Below, piece by piece: positions 27,237 through 36,026 of a stretch of 64,000 nt of DNA. Below the pieces are notes generated by a model that did no database searches, had not been told where the DNA came from, and was given only the letters and a program-made list of their open reading frames with translations. Source of the stretch: Gp6-AA40 sp035711805. Lineage in GTDB: Bacteria > Acidobacteriota > Vicinamibacteria > Vicinamibacterales > UBA2999. Each line of letters begins with the position of its first letter. Position 1 is the stretch's first letter. A program made the translations under genes and the position numbers. The stretch covers positions 1 to 64,000 of the forward strand of contig DASTBV010000037.1 in NCBI GenBank assembly GCA_035711805.1, read 5' to 3'.

Positions 27237-28754
27237 ATGGCGCTCGCCGATCAAACGGCCCTTCTCCAGGGCACCGCATCCACAGGCATTCCAGGTCTCG
27301 ACCACATCCTCCGCGGCGGGCTTCCCCGCGATCGCGTGTATCTCCTCGAAGGCGACCCCGGCACGGGCAAGACTACGGCCGCGCTTCAGTTTTTGAGACA
27401 GGGTGTTGGCCAGGGCGAATCGTGCATCTACGTCACCCTGTCGGAAAGCGCGAACGAGCTCAACGCCGTCGCGGCGTCGCACGGCTGGACGCTCGAGGGC
27501 ATCGACATCTTCGAGCTGACGCCCGCCGACGTTCGCCTGGGAGAGGACGAGCAGTACACGATCTTCGATCCATCGGAAGTCGAACTCTCCGACACGATTC
27601 GTGCCGTCATCGAACGGGTCAACAGGCTCAACCCTTCGCGCGTCGTCATCGACTCGCTGGCCGAGTTCAGGCTGCTCGCCCGCGAGCCGATTCGCTACCG
27701 GCGTCAGATCCTCGCGCTGAAGCAGTTCTTCGTCGGACGTCATTCGACCGTACTGCTGCTCGACGATCGGTCGGGCTATCAGCCGGATCTTCAAGTGCAG
27801 AGCATCTCGCACGGTGTGATTCGGCTCGAGCATTTCGTGGGCGAATGGGGCGCCGAGCGCCGGCGGATTCAGATCACGAAACTGCGCGGTATCAAATATC
27901 GCGGCGGCTATCACGACGTCCGCATCGAGACCGGCGGCCTGAAGGTCTTCCCACGGATCGTGGCCGCAGAGGAAGAAGGTGCGCCGTCGTTGACGGACGT
28001 TGTCAGCGGCATCGAGGGGCTCGATTCGCTGCTCGGCGGCGGCCTGTCCACCGGCACCAGCACGTTGATGATTGGCCCGGCCGGCGTCGGGAAGACGATC
28101 CTGGCATCCAAGTACGCGTCGATGTTCAGCAAGTCCGGCGCACGCTCGGCGTTGTATCTCTTCGACGAGCGGCGGAGCACGTTCCTGCATCGCAGCAAGG
28201 GGCTCGGTCTCGAGATGGAACCGCTCGTCGAGTCGGGCCACGCGATCGTTCGTCAACTCGATCCCGGCCAGCTCTCTGCCGGCGAGCTGGCGTCAGATAT
28301 CTGCCGTCAGGTCGAGCACGAAAACGTGAAGCTGATCCTGATCGACAGCCTCAACGGCTACATGAACGCGATGCAGGACAACAAAGCCGTGCTGCTGCAG
28401 CTGCATGAGCTGCTGTCGTACCTGAATCACAAGGACGTCCTCACCTTGATCACCGTCGCCCAGCATGGACTCGTGGGCCAACCGATGGCGTCGCCGCTCG
28501 ACATCAGCTACCTCGCGGATACGGTGATCCTGCTGCGCTACTTCGAAGCCGGCGGCGCGGTGCGCAAGGCGATTTCCGTGCTCAAGAAGCGTACGGGCAC
28601 GCACGAACGCGCGATTCGCGAGTTCAAGATCCGCGGCGATCGCCTGGAAGTCGGCGAACCGCTCTCCGCATTCCGAGGCGTCCTGACGGGAGTGCCCGAG
28701 TTCACGGGCGCCAACGAGACCCTCTTCGGAGCGCACCGTGACACCCCAGCGTGA
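27237..28754 (+). CDS. KaiC-like double RecA-fold ATPase
   Basis: A 505-aa protein with two tandem KaiC/RAD55 domains. Walker A1 is EGDPGTGKTT (around residues 38-47) and Walker A2 is GPAGVGKTI (around 280-288). Walker-B-like strands are RVVIDSLAEF and LILIDSLNGYM. The length matches non-cyanobacterial KaiC homologues. The ATG at 27237 follows TATACT at 27221-27226. Its 3' end overlaps a histidine kinase gene by 17 nt. Such pairs resemble KaiC-kinase signalling modules outside cyanobacteria; no kaiA or kaiB is present, so clock function should not be assumed. Confidence 0.92.
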   Translation: MALADQTALLQGTASTGIPGLDHILRGGLPRDRVYLLEGDPGTGKTTAALQFLRQGVGQGESCIYVTLSESANELNAVAASHGWTLEGIDIFELTPADVRLGEDEQYTIFDPSEVELSDTIRAVIERVNRLNPSRVVIDSLAEFRLLAREPIRYRRQILALKQFFVGRHSTVLLLDDRSGYQPDLQVQSISHGVIRLEHFVGEWGAERRRIQITKLRGIKYRGGYHDVRIETGGLKVFPRIVAAEEEGAPSLTDVVSGIEGLDSLLGGGLSTGTSTLMIGPAGVGKTILASKYASMFSKSGARSALYLFDERRSTFLHRSKGLGLEMEPLVESGHAIVRQLDPGQLSAGELASDICRQVEHENVKLILIDSLNGYMNAMQDNKAVLLQLHELLSYLNHKDVLTLITVAQHGLVGQPMASPLDISYLADTVILLRYFEAGGAVRKAISVLKKRTGTHERAIREFKIRGDRLEVGEPLSAFRGVLTGVPEFTGANETLFGAHRDTPA

Positions 28755-29931
28755 GGAGAGCCGTGACGAACGGATCCTGGTCCTCACGCCGCGCGGCAAG
28801 GACGCGCCGCTGGCAAGCGAGGCGATCAACGCCGCCGGCCTGACCGCCCACATCTGCCCCGACCTCGACAATCTGATCGGTGAATTGGCCGCCGGCGCGG
28901 GCGCGATGCTGATCGCCGAGGAAGCAATCCCTCCTCATCGCATCTCGCTCCTGACGGGGGCACTCGACGACGAGCCGAGCTGGTCCGAACTTCCCATCGT
29001 GGTGCTGCTGGCGGTGTCGACGCGGGACGGACGCACCCAGGCGGCGCGGCATCTCGAGGTGCTGCGCAACGTCACCATGCTTGACAGGCCGGTGCGCATC
29101 GCGGCACTCGTCAGCACGCTTCAGTCGGCCCTGCGCGCACGCCGGCGTCAGTACGAGAATCGGGATCTGATGGCCGCGCTGCAGCGTGCGCTGCAAACGC
29201 GCGACGAGCTGATCGCCTCGGTGTCACACGAGCTGCGCACGCCGTTGAACGTGATCCTCGGATGGACGGCGACGCTGTATCGCCGCGCCGCGGATCCGGA
29301 GCGAACCAGGGAGACATTGTCGATTGTGGAGCGCAACGCACGCGTCCTCTGGCAGCTCGTCGAGGACTTGATTGACGTGTCACGAATCACGAGCGGTCGG
29401 GTGCAACTGCGAATGGGCCCCGTCGATCTCGGAGCGGCGGTACGCTCCAGCATCGACACGCTCCTGCCATCGGCACGTGCCAAACGCCTGGCGTTGAACT
29501 GCTCGGTCGATCAGAACGTACCCGAGGTGCGCGGAGACGAAGTACGGCTGCAGCAGGTGGTCTGGAACCTGATGTGGAACGCGCTGAAGTTCACGCCGGC
29601 CGGAGGACGGATCGACGTGGAGCTCCACGCGACGGAGGATGGCGTGGAGCTGGTCATCGCCGATACCGGGATGGGCATCGATCCCGTCTTCCTGCCGCAC
29701 GTCTTCGAGCCATTCCGCCAGGGAACCCCATCCGGTGTCGATCCCAACCGCGGCCTCGGCCTGGGCCTCGCCATCGTCCGCCATCTCGTCGAACTGCATG
29801 GCGGCGACATCGATGCGCACAGCGAGGGCGTCGGCCTCGGCGCCCGCTTCCGGGTTACGTTGCCGGCAGCCGAGACGGAAGCCGCCGTGCAGCCGCCACT
29901 GCCCGAACCGCAAACGAGCGCAGCGCTCTGA
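28738..29931 (+). CDS. Histidine kinase with degenerate receiver-like N-terminus
   Basis: A 397-aa protein. Residues 10-135 fold like a receiver, but the phospho-Asp position reads MLIAEEAI (Glu) and the conserved Lys region reads LDRPV (Arg), so it is a pseudo-receiver. HisKA has H164 in SVSHELRTPLN, and HATPase_c has NLMWNALKF, DTGMGIDP and GLGLGLAIVRHL. There is no membrane segment. The GTG start at 28738 lies inside the end of the KaiC-like gene, so translation is coupled. It probably senses the state of the ATPase by protein contact. Confidence 0.9.
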   Translation: MTPQREESRDERILVLTPRGKDAPLASEAINAAGLTAHICPDLDNLIGELAAGAGAMLIAEEAIPPHRISLLTGALDDEPSWSELPIVVLLAVSTRDGRTQAARHLEVLRNVTMLDRPVRIAALVSTLQSALRARRRQYENRDLMAALQRALQTRDELIASVSHELRTPLNVILGWTATLYRRAADPERTRETLSIVERNARVLWQLVEDLIDVSRITSGRVQLRMGPVDLGAAVRSSIDTLLPSARAKRLALNCSVDQNVPEVRGDEVRLQQVVWNLMWNALKFTPAGGRIDVELHATEDGVELVIADTGMGIDPVFLPHVFEPFRQGTPSGVDPNRGLGLGLAIVRHLVELHGGDIDAHSEGVGLGARFRVTLPAAETEAAVQPPLPEPQTSAAL

Positions 29932-30142
29932 TCGCGGAAGAGTTCGGGTCCCGAAGTCCAGAAAGGCGCCCCAGGCATCGACTTCAGCATCTGCCCTATG
30001 GTCCGCCTGACACCGTTCTCCAGTGTAAATAACGGTCAGGAAACGCCTTATTTGCTCGTGTGCAATTCCTTCAGCCGTGGCAGTACCTTTGCCTGCTGTG
30101 CGAACGGCTGGCACTTAAGTGCCTCCTGCACGAAGGGACCTA

Positions 30143-30376
30143 ATGCTCCTCTGGCGACTGAAAGCCATGCTGCCTGATGGCGCCGACCGGGTTGAATGCC
30201 ACCTGATGCGGCGCGACATGGAATATCGCCTCTCGCTGAGAGTGGGAAAGACGATCGTCCTCCATGAAACCCATCGGACTCCGGTGGCCGCGGCCGAGCG
30301 CGCGGAGGAAATGCGCCGCCAGGCGAAGCAGGGAGAGCTCGCCTTACCGGCGTCGGCTCAGATCATCGAAGAATGA
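30143..30376 (+). CDS. Small hypothetical protein
   Basis: A 77-aa protein starting at an ATG at 30143 with AAGGGA upstream. It has a beta-rich first half (VECHLMRRDMEYRLSLRVG) and a charged C-terminal helix. Unknown family and no signal peptide. Confidence 0.6.
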   Translation: MLLWRLKAMLPDGADRVECHLMRRDMEYRLSLRVGKTIVLHETHRTPVAAAERAEEMRRQAKQGELALPASAQIIEE

Positions 30377-30518
30377 AACGACACTCGTAGCGGGAACTAA
30401 CGCGGGCTGACTGGTTTGCACCTCTGACAGAGTCGTCGCAGACGACAGCTCATCGGCACGCGCGCAACTCAGACGTTACTTGACAGTGATCGCATGGCGC
30501 CGCTACCGTCAACATCAG

Positions 30519-30884
30519 ATGCTGAAGTGCTTCCGCACGCGGGCTTCGGCGATAGCTCCTCTCCTGCTGCTATCGCTGGCGTCGCTGGCGCTGCCGCACG
30601 CGGACGACAATCACGACGCCGACGGCGCGTTCGCACTGCTCGTCGTGCACGACGCGAGCGGCCACGGCGTCGGCGCGCCAGCCTCGGAGGAGGCGGATCC
30701 CGGCCACTGCGCGATCTGCCACCTGTCGCGTCCCTTCCGGCCGCTCACGCAGACAGCCATCCCGGCGATCGCTTCTGCGGCGAGAACCGGCTTCTTCCAC
30801 GTTGACGACTCCAGGACTGCCAGGGCCGACACCGCCGCGCAGCCGCCGCTGCGAGCTCCTCCCGCCTCTCCAGACCACGCGTAG
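30519..30884 (+). CDS. Exported Cys/His-rich protein (DUF2946-like, putative metal binding)
   Basis: A protein of about 121 aa with an N-terminal hydrophobic signal (APLLLLSLASLALPHA). The central GHCAICHLSRPF has a CxxC pair flanked by His, and there are many other His and Asp residues. It is followed 83 nt later by a metal-type TonB receptor, and such pairs are common in copper or zinc contexts. The start could also be the TTG at 30480; neither has a good ribosome-binding site. Metal binding is inferred. Confidence 0.65.
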   Translation: MLKCFRTRASAIAPLLLLSLASLALPHADDNHDADGAFALLVVHDASGHGVGAPASEEADPGHCAICHLSRPFRPLTQTAIPAIASAARTGFFHVDDSRTARADTAAQPPLRAPPASPDHA

Positions 30885-30898
30885 TCCGCAAATTACGT

Positions 30899-30951
30899 CG
30901 TAGTGTCCGCCTTGAGGCGGACGTCATGTAGTGTCCGCCTTCGGGCGGACC
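30899..30951. repeat. Two GTAGTGTCC-type palindromes
   Basis: Copies at 30899-30922 (GTCCGCC-TTGA-GGCGGAC) and 30928-30951 (GTCCGCC-TTC-GGGCGGAC) share the lead-in GTAGT. They lie just upstream of the receptor's ribosome-binding site, so they are part of its 5' leader. Confidence 0.9.
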
Positions 30952-30967
30952 GGTTCTGGAGACGAAC

Positions 30968-33199
30968 ATGTGCTTCCGTACGCGCAGATTCTCGTGCGCC
31001 GTACTCGCCGCCGTCGGATTGACGACCCATCTCGCGGCGCAGGGCGGCGTACCGCTTACCGGCCGTTTGTTGAATTCGCTCTCCGGCGCGCCCATCGCCG
31101 GCGCAACCGTTCAAATCGACGAGCTGAAACGAACGGCCGTGTCCGGCGCCGACGGCATGTTCGCGTTCGCAGACGTGCCAGCCGGCTCGTATCACTTGTC
31201 GATTCATTCAGACGGGTACTCGACCAGGCGTACCGAGGTAATCGTGAGCGCCACGGCGGTCACGCTCGAGCTGACGGTTGATCCCGAGCTTCATTTCGAG
31301 CAGGTGACGACGGTGACCGGGGATGCCCGCAGCCAGTTCGAAGTCTTCCAGCCCACCGCGGTCCTCGCCGGCCAGGATCTGACCAAACAGCTTGGGATGT
31401 CTCTTGGCGCGACGCTCGAAAACCAACCCGGCGTCAGTTCGCGCAGCTTCGGTCCCGCGCCTGCGCGTCCCGTTATCCGCGGACTCGACGGCGACCGCGT
31501 GCAGATCCTGCAGGACGGTCAGCGAATCGGCGACCTCTCCAGCCAGTCGGGCGACCACGGCGTCAATGTCAACCCGGCAGCCGCGACGCGGATCGAGGTG
31601 GTCCGGGGGCCAGCCACGCTGCTCTACGGCGCCAACGCGGTTGGCGGTCTGGTGAACGTCATCACCGAGGACATTCCCACCAGGCCGGTCATGGGCACAT
31701 CCGGCAACATGACGTTCGACCTCGGCTCCGCCGCGAACGAAGCGGCGGGCGCTGCCGACGTGCGGGTGGGCAACGGAACGTTCGCGCTGCACGCCGGCGG
31801 CGGCGGGCGTCGATCCAGTGACGTCTCGACGCCGGAGGGCGATCTGGCGAACTCGCAGTCGCGCAACGGCTTCGGCAGCATCGGTGCGTCATGGACCGGC
31901 GGCAAGGGGTACGTCGGCGCCAGCTACGGCTACGACGACACCAAATACGGCGTGCCGGTCGTCGAAGAAGGCCAAGTGCAGCTGACGCCACGGCGGCACT
32001 CGTTCAGCGTGCGCGGCGGCGCGCAGGGCCTGAGCGGCATTCTCGATTCGTTCAGGACGACACTCGCGGTTCGGCGCTACAAGCACGACGAGCTCGAGGG
32101 CAGCGACGTGGGAACGGCGTTCAGGAACGACACGGAAGAAGTCGAGCTGATGGCCTCGCATCGCGCGCTCGGCCGCCTGAAGGGCAGCTTCGGCAGCTGG
32201 TTCCTCAATCGCGCGTTCGGCGCCACCGGGGAAGAAGCGCTCTCACCGGACGTCGATCAACGGGGCCTGGCGGCGTTCCTCTACGAAGAGATCACGTGGC
32301 CGCACTTCACGTTCCAGTTTGGCGCCCGCCTCGATCACACCAGGTACGAGCCGGTTCTCGAACCCGCGCGGACGTTCACGAGCGGGTCTGGATCGCTGGG
32401 CCTGCTCTTCACGCCGGCCGCCACGAACGAGCGGCTCACGTTCGCCGTCAGCCTGGCGCGCGCCGCGCGAAACCCGGCGCTCGAGGAGCTGTTCTACTTC
32501 GGCCCGCATCCCGGCAACTTCGCGTTCGAGATCGGCAACCCCGACCTGCGGCCCGAGCATGCGATCGGGTTCGATCTCTCGATGCGCTGGCGCGGTGCGC
32601 GCGCATCCGGCGAGGTGACGTATTTCCGCAACGACATTCAGGACTTCATCTTCAGGAGCCCGCTGACGCCGGAAGAATTCGCGGGCCGCCTTGGCGAATT
32701 CGGCGAGCGCTTCCCCGGACGCGACGTCGAACTGCCGGACGAGGAGTTCCCAATCGTGGATTATGTCGGCGCCGACAGCGTGCTGCAGGGCGTCGAAGCG
32801 CACGGCGACGTCGGCCTGACGACGGAGCTGTTTGTTGAATTCGGCTTCGACTACGTGCGTGGCACGCTGAAGGGCAGCAACCAGCCGCTGCCGCGGATGC
32901 CGCCGTTCAGGAGCCAGATCGGCCTGCGCTACCAGCGGAACGCGTTTCAGACCGGCGGCACCGTGATCCTGACGGCGAAGCAGGACCGGCTGTTCACCAA
33001 CGAGACGGAAACCGACGGCTACGCCCTGCTGCGGCTCTACGCCGCCTACTCCGTGCAGTCAGGACGAATGGTGCACACGATCACCGGCCGCGTGGACAAC
33101 GTGACCGACGAGCTCTATCGGAATCACCTCTCGCTGATCAAGGACCTCGCGCCGGAGATGGGCCGGAACGTCAAGCTGCTCTACAACGTGACGTTCTAG
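30968..33199 (+). CDS. TonB-dependent receptor with carboxypeptidase-regulatory domain (ZnuD-like)
   Basis: A 743-aa protein with a signal peptide ending HLAAQG, then a beta-sandwich regulatory domain (TGRLLNSLSGAPIAGATVQ...AGSYHLSIHSDGY). The plug has FGPAPARPVIRGLDGDRV and SGDHGVNVNP, the pattern of zinc/heme-type ZnuD receptors. The barrel ends MGRNVKLLYNVTF. GGAG precedes the ATG at 30968. With the upstream Cys/His protein, metal uptake is the likely role; which metal is not shown. Confidence 0.9.
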   Translation: MCFRTRRFSCAVLAAVGLTTHLAAQGGVPLTGRLLNSLSGAPIAGATVQIDELKRTAVSGADGMFAFADVPAGSYHLSIHSDGYSTRRTEVIVSATAVTLELTVDPELHFEQVTTVTGDARSQFEVFQPTAVLAGQDLTKQLGMSLGATLENQPGVSSRSFGPAPARPVIRGLDGDRVQILQDGQRIGDLSSQSGDHGVNVNPAAATRIEVVRGPATLLYGANAVGGLVNVITEDIPTRPVMGTSGNMTFDLGSAANEAAGAADVRVGNGTFALHAGGGGRRSSDVSTPEGDLANSQSRNGFGSIGASWTGGKGYVGASYGYDDTKYGVPVVEEGQVQLTPRRHSFSVRGGAQGLSGILDSFRTTLAVRRYKHDELEGSDVGTAFRNDTEEVELMASHRALGRLKGSFGSWFLNRAFGATGEEALSPDVDQRGLAAFLYEEITWPHFTFQFGARLDHTRYEPVLEPARTFTSGSGSLGLLFTPAATNERLTFAVSLARAARNPALEELFYFGPHPGNFAFEIGNPDLRPEHAIGFDLSMRWRGARASGEVTYFRNDIQDFIFRSPLTPEEFAGRLGEFGERFPGRDVELPDEEFPIVDYVGADSVLQGVEAHGDVGLTTELFVEFGFDYVRGTLKGSNQPLPRMPPFRSQIGLRYQRNAFQTGGTVILTAKQDRLFTNETETDGYALLRLYAAYSVQSGRMVHTITGRVDNVTDELYRNHLSLIKDLAPEMGRNVKLLYNVTF

Positions 33200-33604
33200 C
33201 TATTTGCCCTTGCAGGCGACGCGAACCGACTCGATCTGCCCCGCGATTCCGCCTGGGAGCCGGCGATGCGCGGTGTCGCCGTGGAGCTGCAGAGTGGCAC
33301 CGCGGAAATCCTCGTCCGCAAACGCGGTGACCGTCGCCGTGGGACCAACGCGAACGCTGACGATGCGGTTCTGCCAGCTCCGGTTGTTCGACATCCGCCG
33401 CAGGCTTGCGTACTCGCGCGGGCCGTTGATGTAGTCCGACATCCCGGCGTACTCCGCCGTCTCCCACACCTGCATGTAACAGCCGTCCGGATTTGGCATC
33501 GTGCGGAAGATCGAATCAGGCGGCCGCAGGGCCTGGTTGTCCCCCCTGCCGGCGCAGGCAGAGACGAGCAGGACAACGGCGGCGAGAGACGGACGCAACG
33601 ACAT
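33200..33604 (-). CDS. Beta/gamma-crystallin-like (I36-type) lipoprotein
   Basis: A 134-aa protein. The lipoprotein signal is MSLRPSLAAVVLLVSAC. Residues 40-130 show a crystallin-like pattern: GCYMQVWETAEYAGMSDYI, an aromatic and Gly turn, then ADEDFRGATLQLHG and IESVRVAC. This resembles calcium-binding beta/gamma crystallin or peptidase-inhibitor I36 folds. The ATG overlaps the stop of the upstream PilZ gene (TGATG), so the two are translationally coupled. The stop abuts the convergent receptor gene. Confidence 0.72.
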   Translation of the reverse strand: MSLRPSLAAVVLLVSACAGRGDNQALRPPDSIFRTMPNPDGCYMQVWETAEYAGMSDYINGPREYASLRRMSNNRSWQNRIVSVRVGPTATVTAFADEDFRGATLQLHGDTAHRRLPGGIAGQIESVRVACKGK

Positions 33605-33930
33605 CAATGATGACACGATCCAGCAAGCAACTCCTCGAGCCGCTGACGCGTGCCGTTCGGAGACTCGTCGAAGTCGATCTGGAATCCGAAGCCGCGGCCT
33701 GGCTGCACGTGCGCGACGCTGCCGGAGAGCGTCACCTCGTCGCCGGCAACCACCGCGACGAGCGTCATGCGCATGCCGCGCGGGAACTCCGCCGCGGTCG
33801 ACACGAAGCAGCCGCCTTCGCTCAAGTCGGTCAGCCGCATCGCCGCGTGCGAGAACGCACCTTCCGCTCTGCACGTGATCAGGACGGGCCGCCGCTCGTA
33901 CTTTCTCCGTTCCCCGTGTCGTTGTGTCAT
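33604..33930 (-). CDS. PilZ-domain protein (c-di-GMP receptor)
   Basis: A 108-aa single PilZ domain. The RxxxR motif lies in RRKYERR near the N-terminus, and DLSEGGCFVS is the D/NxSxxG motif; both contact c-di-GMP. No other domain is present. The stop overlaps the start of a lipoprotein gene. It is divergent from a second PilZ gene at 34193, and a diguanylate cyclase lies at 7752. Confidence 0.9.
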   Translation of the reverse strand: MTQRHGERRKYERRPVLITCRAEGAFSHAAMRLTDLSEGGCFVSTAAEFPRGMRMTLVAVVAGDEVTLSGSVAHVQPGRGFGFQIDFDESPNGTRQRLEELLAGSCHH

Positions 33931-34192
33931 GCCAGTGTCTTCGGCAGAGCCGACCAGCCGCAGCAGTGGTCGGTTGCACGAAAAATCGGCCGGATTCGCC
34001 GGTGTGGTGCTCCAGATGACACAGGCTGACAGTAACGCCCGGCGATGCCTTGATCGCGATCAATCGCCGCGAAACCACGAGGACACCAGCCGGTGGAAGG
34101 CACATTGCTACTCGAATGCGGGTACACATCGCTGCACAACCGTCATTGACGGTCCCGGCTCTCAGTAATGTGGCACTTCGCGGAGACGAGCA

Positions 34193-34519
34193 ATGTCAGA
34201 ACGGCAGAATGAACGGCGCCGGCACCCGCGGCGCGGGGTTCTCCTCGACTGTCGCATCGAGGGCACTTCTGCGCACGCCACGCTGCGGATCACTGATCTG
34301 AGCGTGGGCGGCTGCTACGTGGATTCGCGATTTCCCGTCTCAATCGGCTCGAAGATCACCGTCAGAGTGCTCGCCGATCCCGAGGTGCTCCTGCCGGGGC
34401 GGGTCACGAGCGCGCAGCCGGGGTTCGGCTTCGGCATGGAGTTCGACGAATTGTCCGACGCCACGTGCACGCAGCTGCTCGCGCTGATGGCGCGCGCCAC
34501 GCTGCAGATGGCGTATTGA
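34193..34519 (+). CDS. PilZ-domain protein (c-di-GMP receptor)
   Basis: A 108-aa single PilZ domain with RRRHPRR (RxxxR) and DLSVGGCYVD (DxSxxG). It is a close paralogue of the divergent gene at 33604-33930, sharing the ending strand PGFGFGMEFDE. A GGAG lies upstream of the ATG. Confidence 0.9.
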   Translation: MSERQNERRRHPRRGVLLDCRIEGTSAHATLRITDLSVGGCYVDSRFPVSIGSKITVRVLADPEVLLPGRVTSAQPGFGFGMEFDELSDATCTQLLALMARATLQMAY

Positions 34520-34575
34520 TCGCCGCCAGGCGCGTCCCGAAAAACTCAGAAGAAAGGTCTCAGAAAAACAGCCCG

Positions 34576-34797
34576 ATGATTGTCGATCCCCGACCAGCCA
34601 GGTGCCCGTCGTGCGGCTTTGGCGCCGGCGTGTACATCGATGAGCGGGACCGCCGCGCCGCGTCGAGCCCGGTGCGATGCTTCTCGTGTGAAAAGGAAGC
34701 GTCCAGCGGCGAGTGGTTTGCGGCCGGAGCCGTCGAGCGGCGCCAGAGCACGCAGGATCGGCGGCGCACCGTGAGAAGCGATCGCCGCCAGAAATAA
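34576..34797 (+). CDS. Small zinc-ribbon protein
   Basis: A 73-aa protein. CPSCG (residues 9-13) and CFSCE form a four-Cys zinc ribbon. The tail is basic (ERRQSTQDRRRTVRSDRR). The ATG at 34576 is inside a longer frame, and the upstream part looks non-coding. It probably binds nucleic acid or protein. No family is assigned. Confidence 0.6.
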   Translation: MIVDPRPARCPSCGFGAGVYIDERDRRAASSPVRCFSCEKEASSGEWFAAGAVERRQSTQDRRRTVRSDRRQK

Positions 34798-34829
34798 ATC
34801 CGGCGCAGTGACAGGCCGTTGTGAAGAGG

Positions 34830-34853
34830 GGAGGGCCCGGTCCTCCACTTTTT
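34830..34853 (+). terminator. Rho-independent terminator
   Basis: The stem GGAGG-GCCCGGT-CCTCC is followed by AC and TTTTT. It lies between convergent genes, downstream of the zinc-ribbon gene. Confidence 0.7.
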
Positions 34854-34858
34854 GCGTT

Positions 34859-35098
34859 CTAGCCAGCCGCCATCCAGCCCCACCCGACTGCAAACGTCAC
34901 CACGAAGATGAACGCACAACCGGCGAAGTGCCGCTCCCTCGACTCGCCCGGTTGCCTCCATGTCAGGGCACCAGCGGTCACTCCCACGGCCATGCTGAGC
35001 GCCTCGTAGACCGGCGTGTCGGGAAGGAGCAGGAACGCCGCACCCATCACGATCCCTCCTACGATGCCGCCGATGAGGATCGTCCGAAGCGTGGACAT
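34859..35098 (-). CDS. Small membrane protein
   Basis: A 79-aa protein with three hydrophobic segments (ILIGGIVGGIVMGAAFLLL, ALSMAVGVTAGALTW, CAFIFVVTFAVGWGWM). The ATG at 35098 follows GGGAGG at good spacing. Unknown family. It is directly downstream (13 nt) of the secreted Cys-rich protein gene, so probably in an operon. Confidence 0.7.
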   Translation of the reverse strand: MSTLRTILIGGIVGGIVMGAAFLLLPDTPVYEALSMAVGVTAGALTWRQPGESRERHFAGCAFIFVVTFAVGWGWMAAG

Positions 35099-35111
35099 GA
35101 CAGACCCTCCC

Positions 35112-36026
35112 TTAATTCGAGAAGATACACCGTGTCCCGTATCGCGCGGCCCCCGGCGGGCACCCCGTCTGGCCGTCCAGAGCCATCTGGATATACGTCC
35201 CAAAGACGCAACCCGCGACGGCGAGCCCGCAGCCGATCAGGACACAATTCATGGTGAACGGCCCCAAGATCCAACACTTCAGACCGACGCCGATACAGGC
35301 TCCCGCCGAGCAGCCGAGGACACTCCTGATGCCGTGATTGTAGGCCGTTGCGCCGTCATACAGTCCGGGTTGGGTCACGCTACCGGAACTCCACACGTTC
35401 GCGGCATTGACATCTTCCGTGTCGTTCCGCATCTGGGTGCCGCCCTCTCCGTAGTTGCCGTAGGCGTATTCATGCACCCCCACGACGCCCTCCCACGTCG
35501 CAGGGTCGCCGTCGTCCCACGCAGAACTCCAGATCACTCCCTCGGCGGTATAGAGCTGATCGTCTATCTGTGCCGCATGGGCCGTGGGCATGAAGAAGTT
35601 CATCAGTCGTGCGAGGGCTGAAGGCGGTTTAACGACCGCTGCGTTTTGCGACTTCCGCTTCTCGACCTGAATGACGACGGTTTCACCTTCGATCCCGGTC
35701 GCGGGCTTGAACCCCTTTGCAGCAAGCGCGGCGACGGCGGCGGTGTGGATGTTGCGCCACTCCGGGTTGCCTCTGCGCAGCGTTGTAAGGAAGGCGTCTG
35801 CATCCCGCCCCTCCAGTCTGCGAACCCGCCTGTCACCCGCTGGCGTCTGCGTCCACACGCCTGCCTGTAGCTGAGGGCCGCACGTTGAGTCGAGCGGGCC
35901 TTTCGGCACCGTCGAGGAGGTGGGCACCGCCTTTCGTGGCGTCGTCTCGATCGCGAACATCGGATTGGTGGGAGCCAACGTGAGCAGGGCACACAGGGCA
36001 ATGGCAGTTGCACGAGGTTTTCTCAT
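35112..36026 (-). CDS. Exported protein with Cys-rich hydrophobic C-terminus, unknown family
   Basis: A 304-aa protein with a signal peptide (ATAIALCALLTLAPTNPMFA). The middle has AEGVIWSSAWDDGDPATWEGVVGVHEYAYGN-type beta sequence. The last 75 residues hold eight Cys in a Gly-rich hydrophobic setting (LGCSAGACIGVGLKC...NCVLIGCGLAVAGC). This resembles a bacteriocin-like or disulphide-rich membrane-active tail. The ATG at 36026 begins the signal peptide; a longer frame exists but is not convincing. Function unknown. Confidence 0.65.
   Translation of the reverse strand: MRKPRATAIALCALLTLAPTNPMFAIETTPRKAVPTSSTVPKGPLDSTCGPQLQAGVWTQTPAGDRRVRRLEGRDADAFLTTLRRGNPEWRNIHTAAVAALAAKGFKPATGIEGETVVIQVEKRKSQNAAVVKPPSALARLMNFFMPTAHAAQIDDQLYTAEGVIWSSAWDDGDPATWEGVVGVHEYAYGNYGEGGTQMRNDTEDVNAANVWSSGSVTQPGLYDGATAYNHGIRSVLGCSAGACIGVGLKCWILGPFTMNCVLIGCGLAVAGCVFGTYIQMALDGQTGCPPGAARYGTRCIFSN

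Noticed and set aside
27237..28754. A true circadian clock operon
   Set aside because: Only a KaiC-like ATPase is present. No kaiA or kaiB is visible, and double-domain KaiC homologues are widespread in non-clock roles.
33200..34129. 309-aa minus-strand frame as one protein
   Set aside because: Its first half overlaps the PilZ gene in another frame. The lipoprotein signal at 33604 is the supported start.
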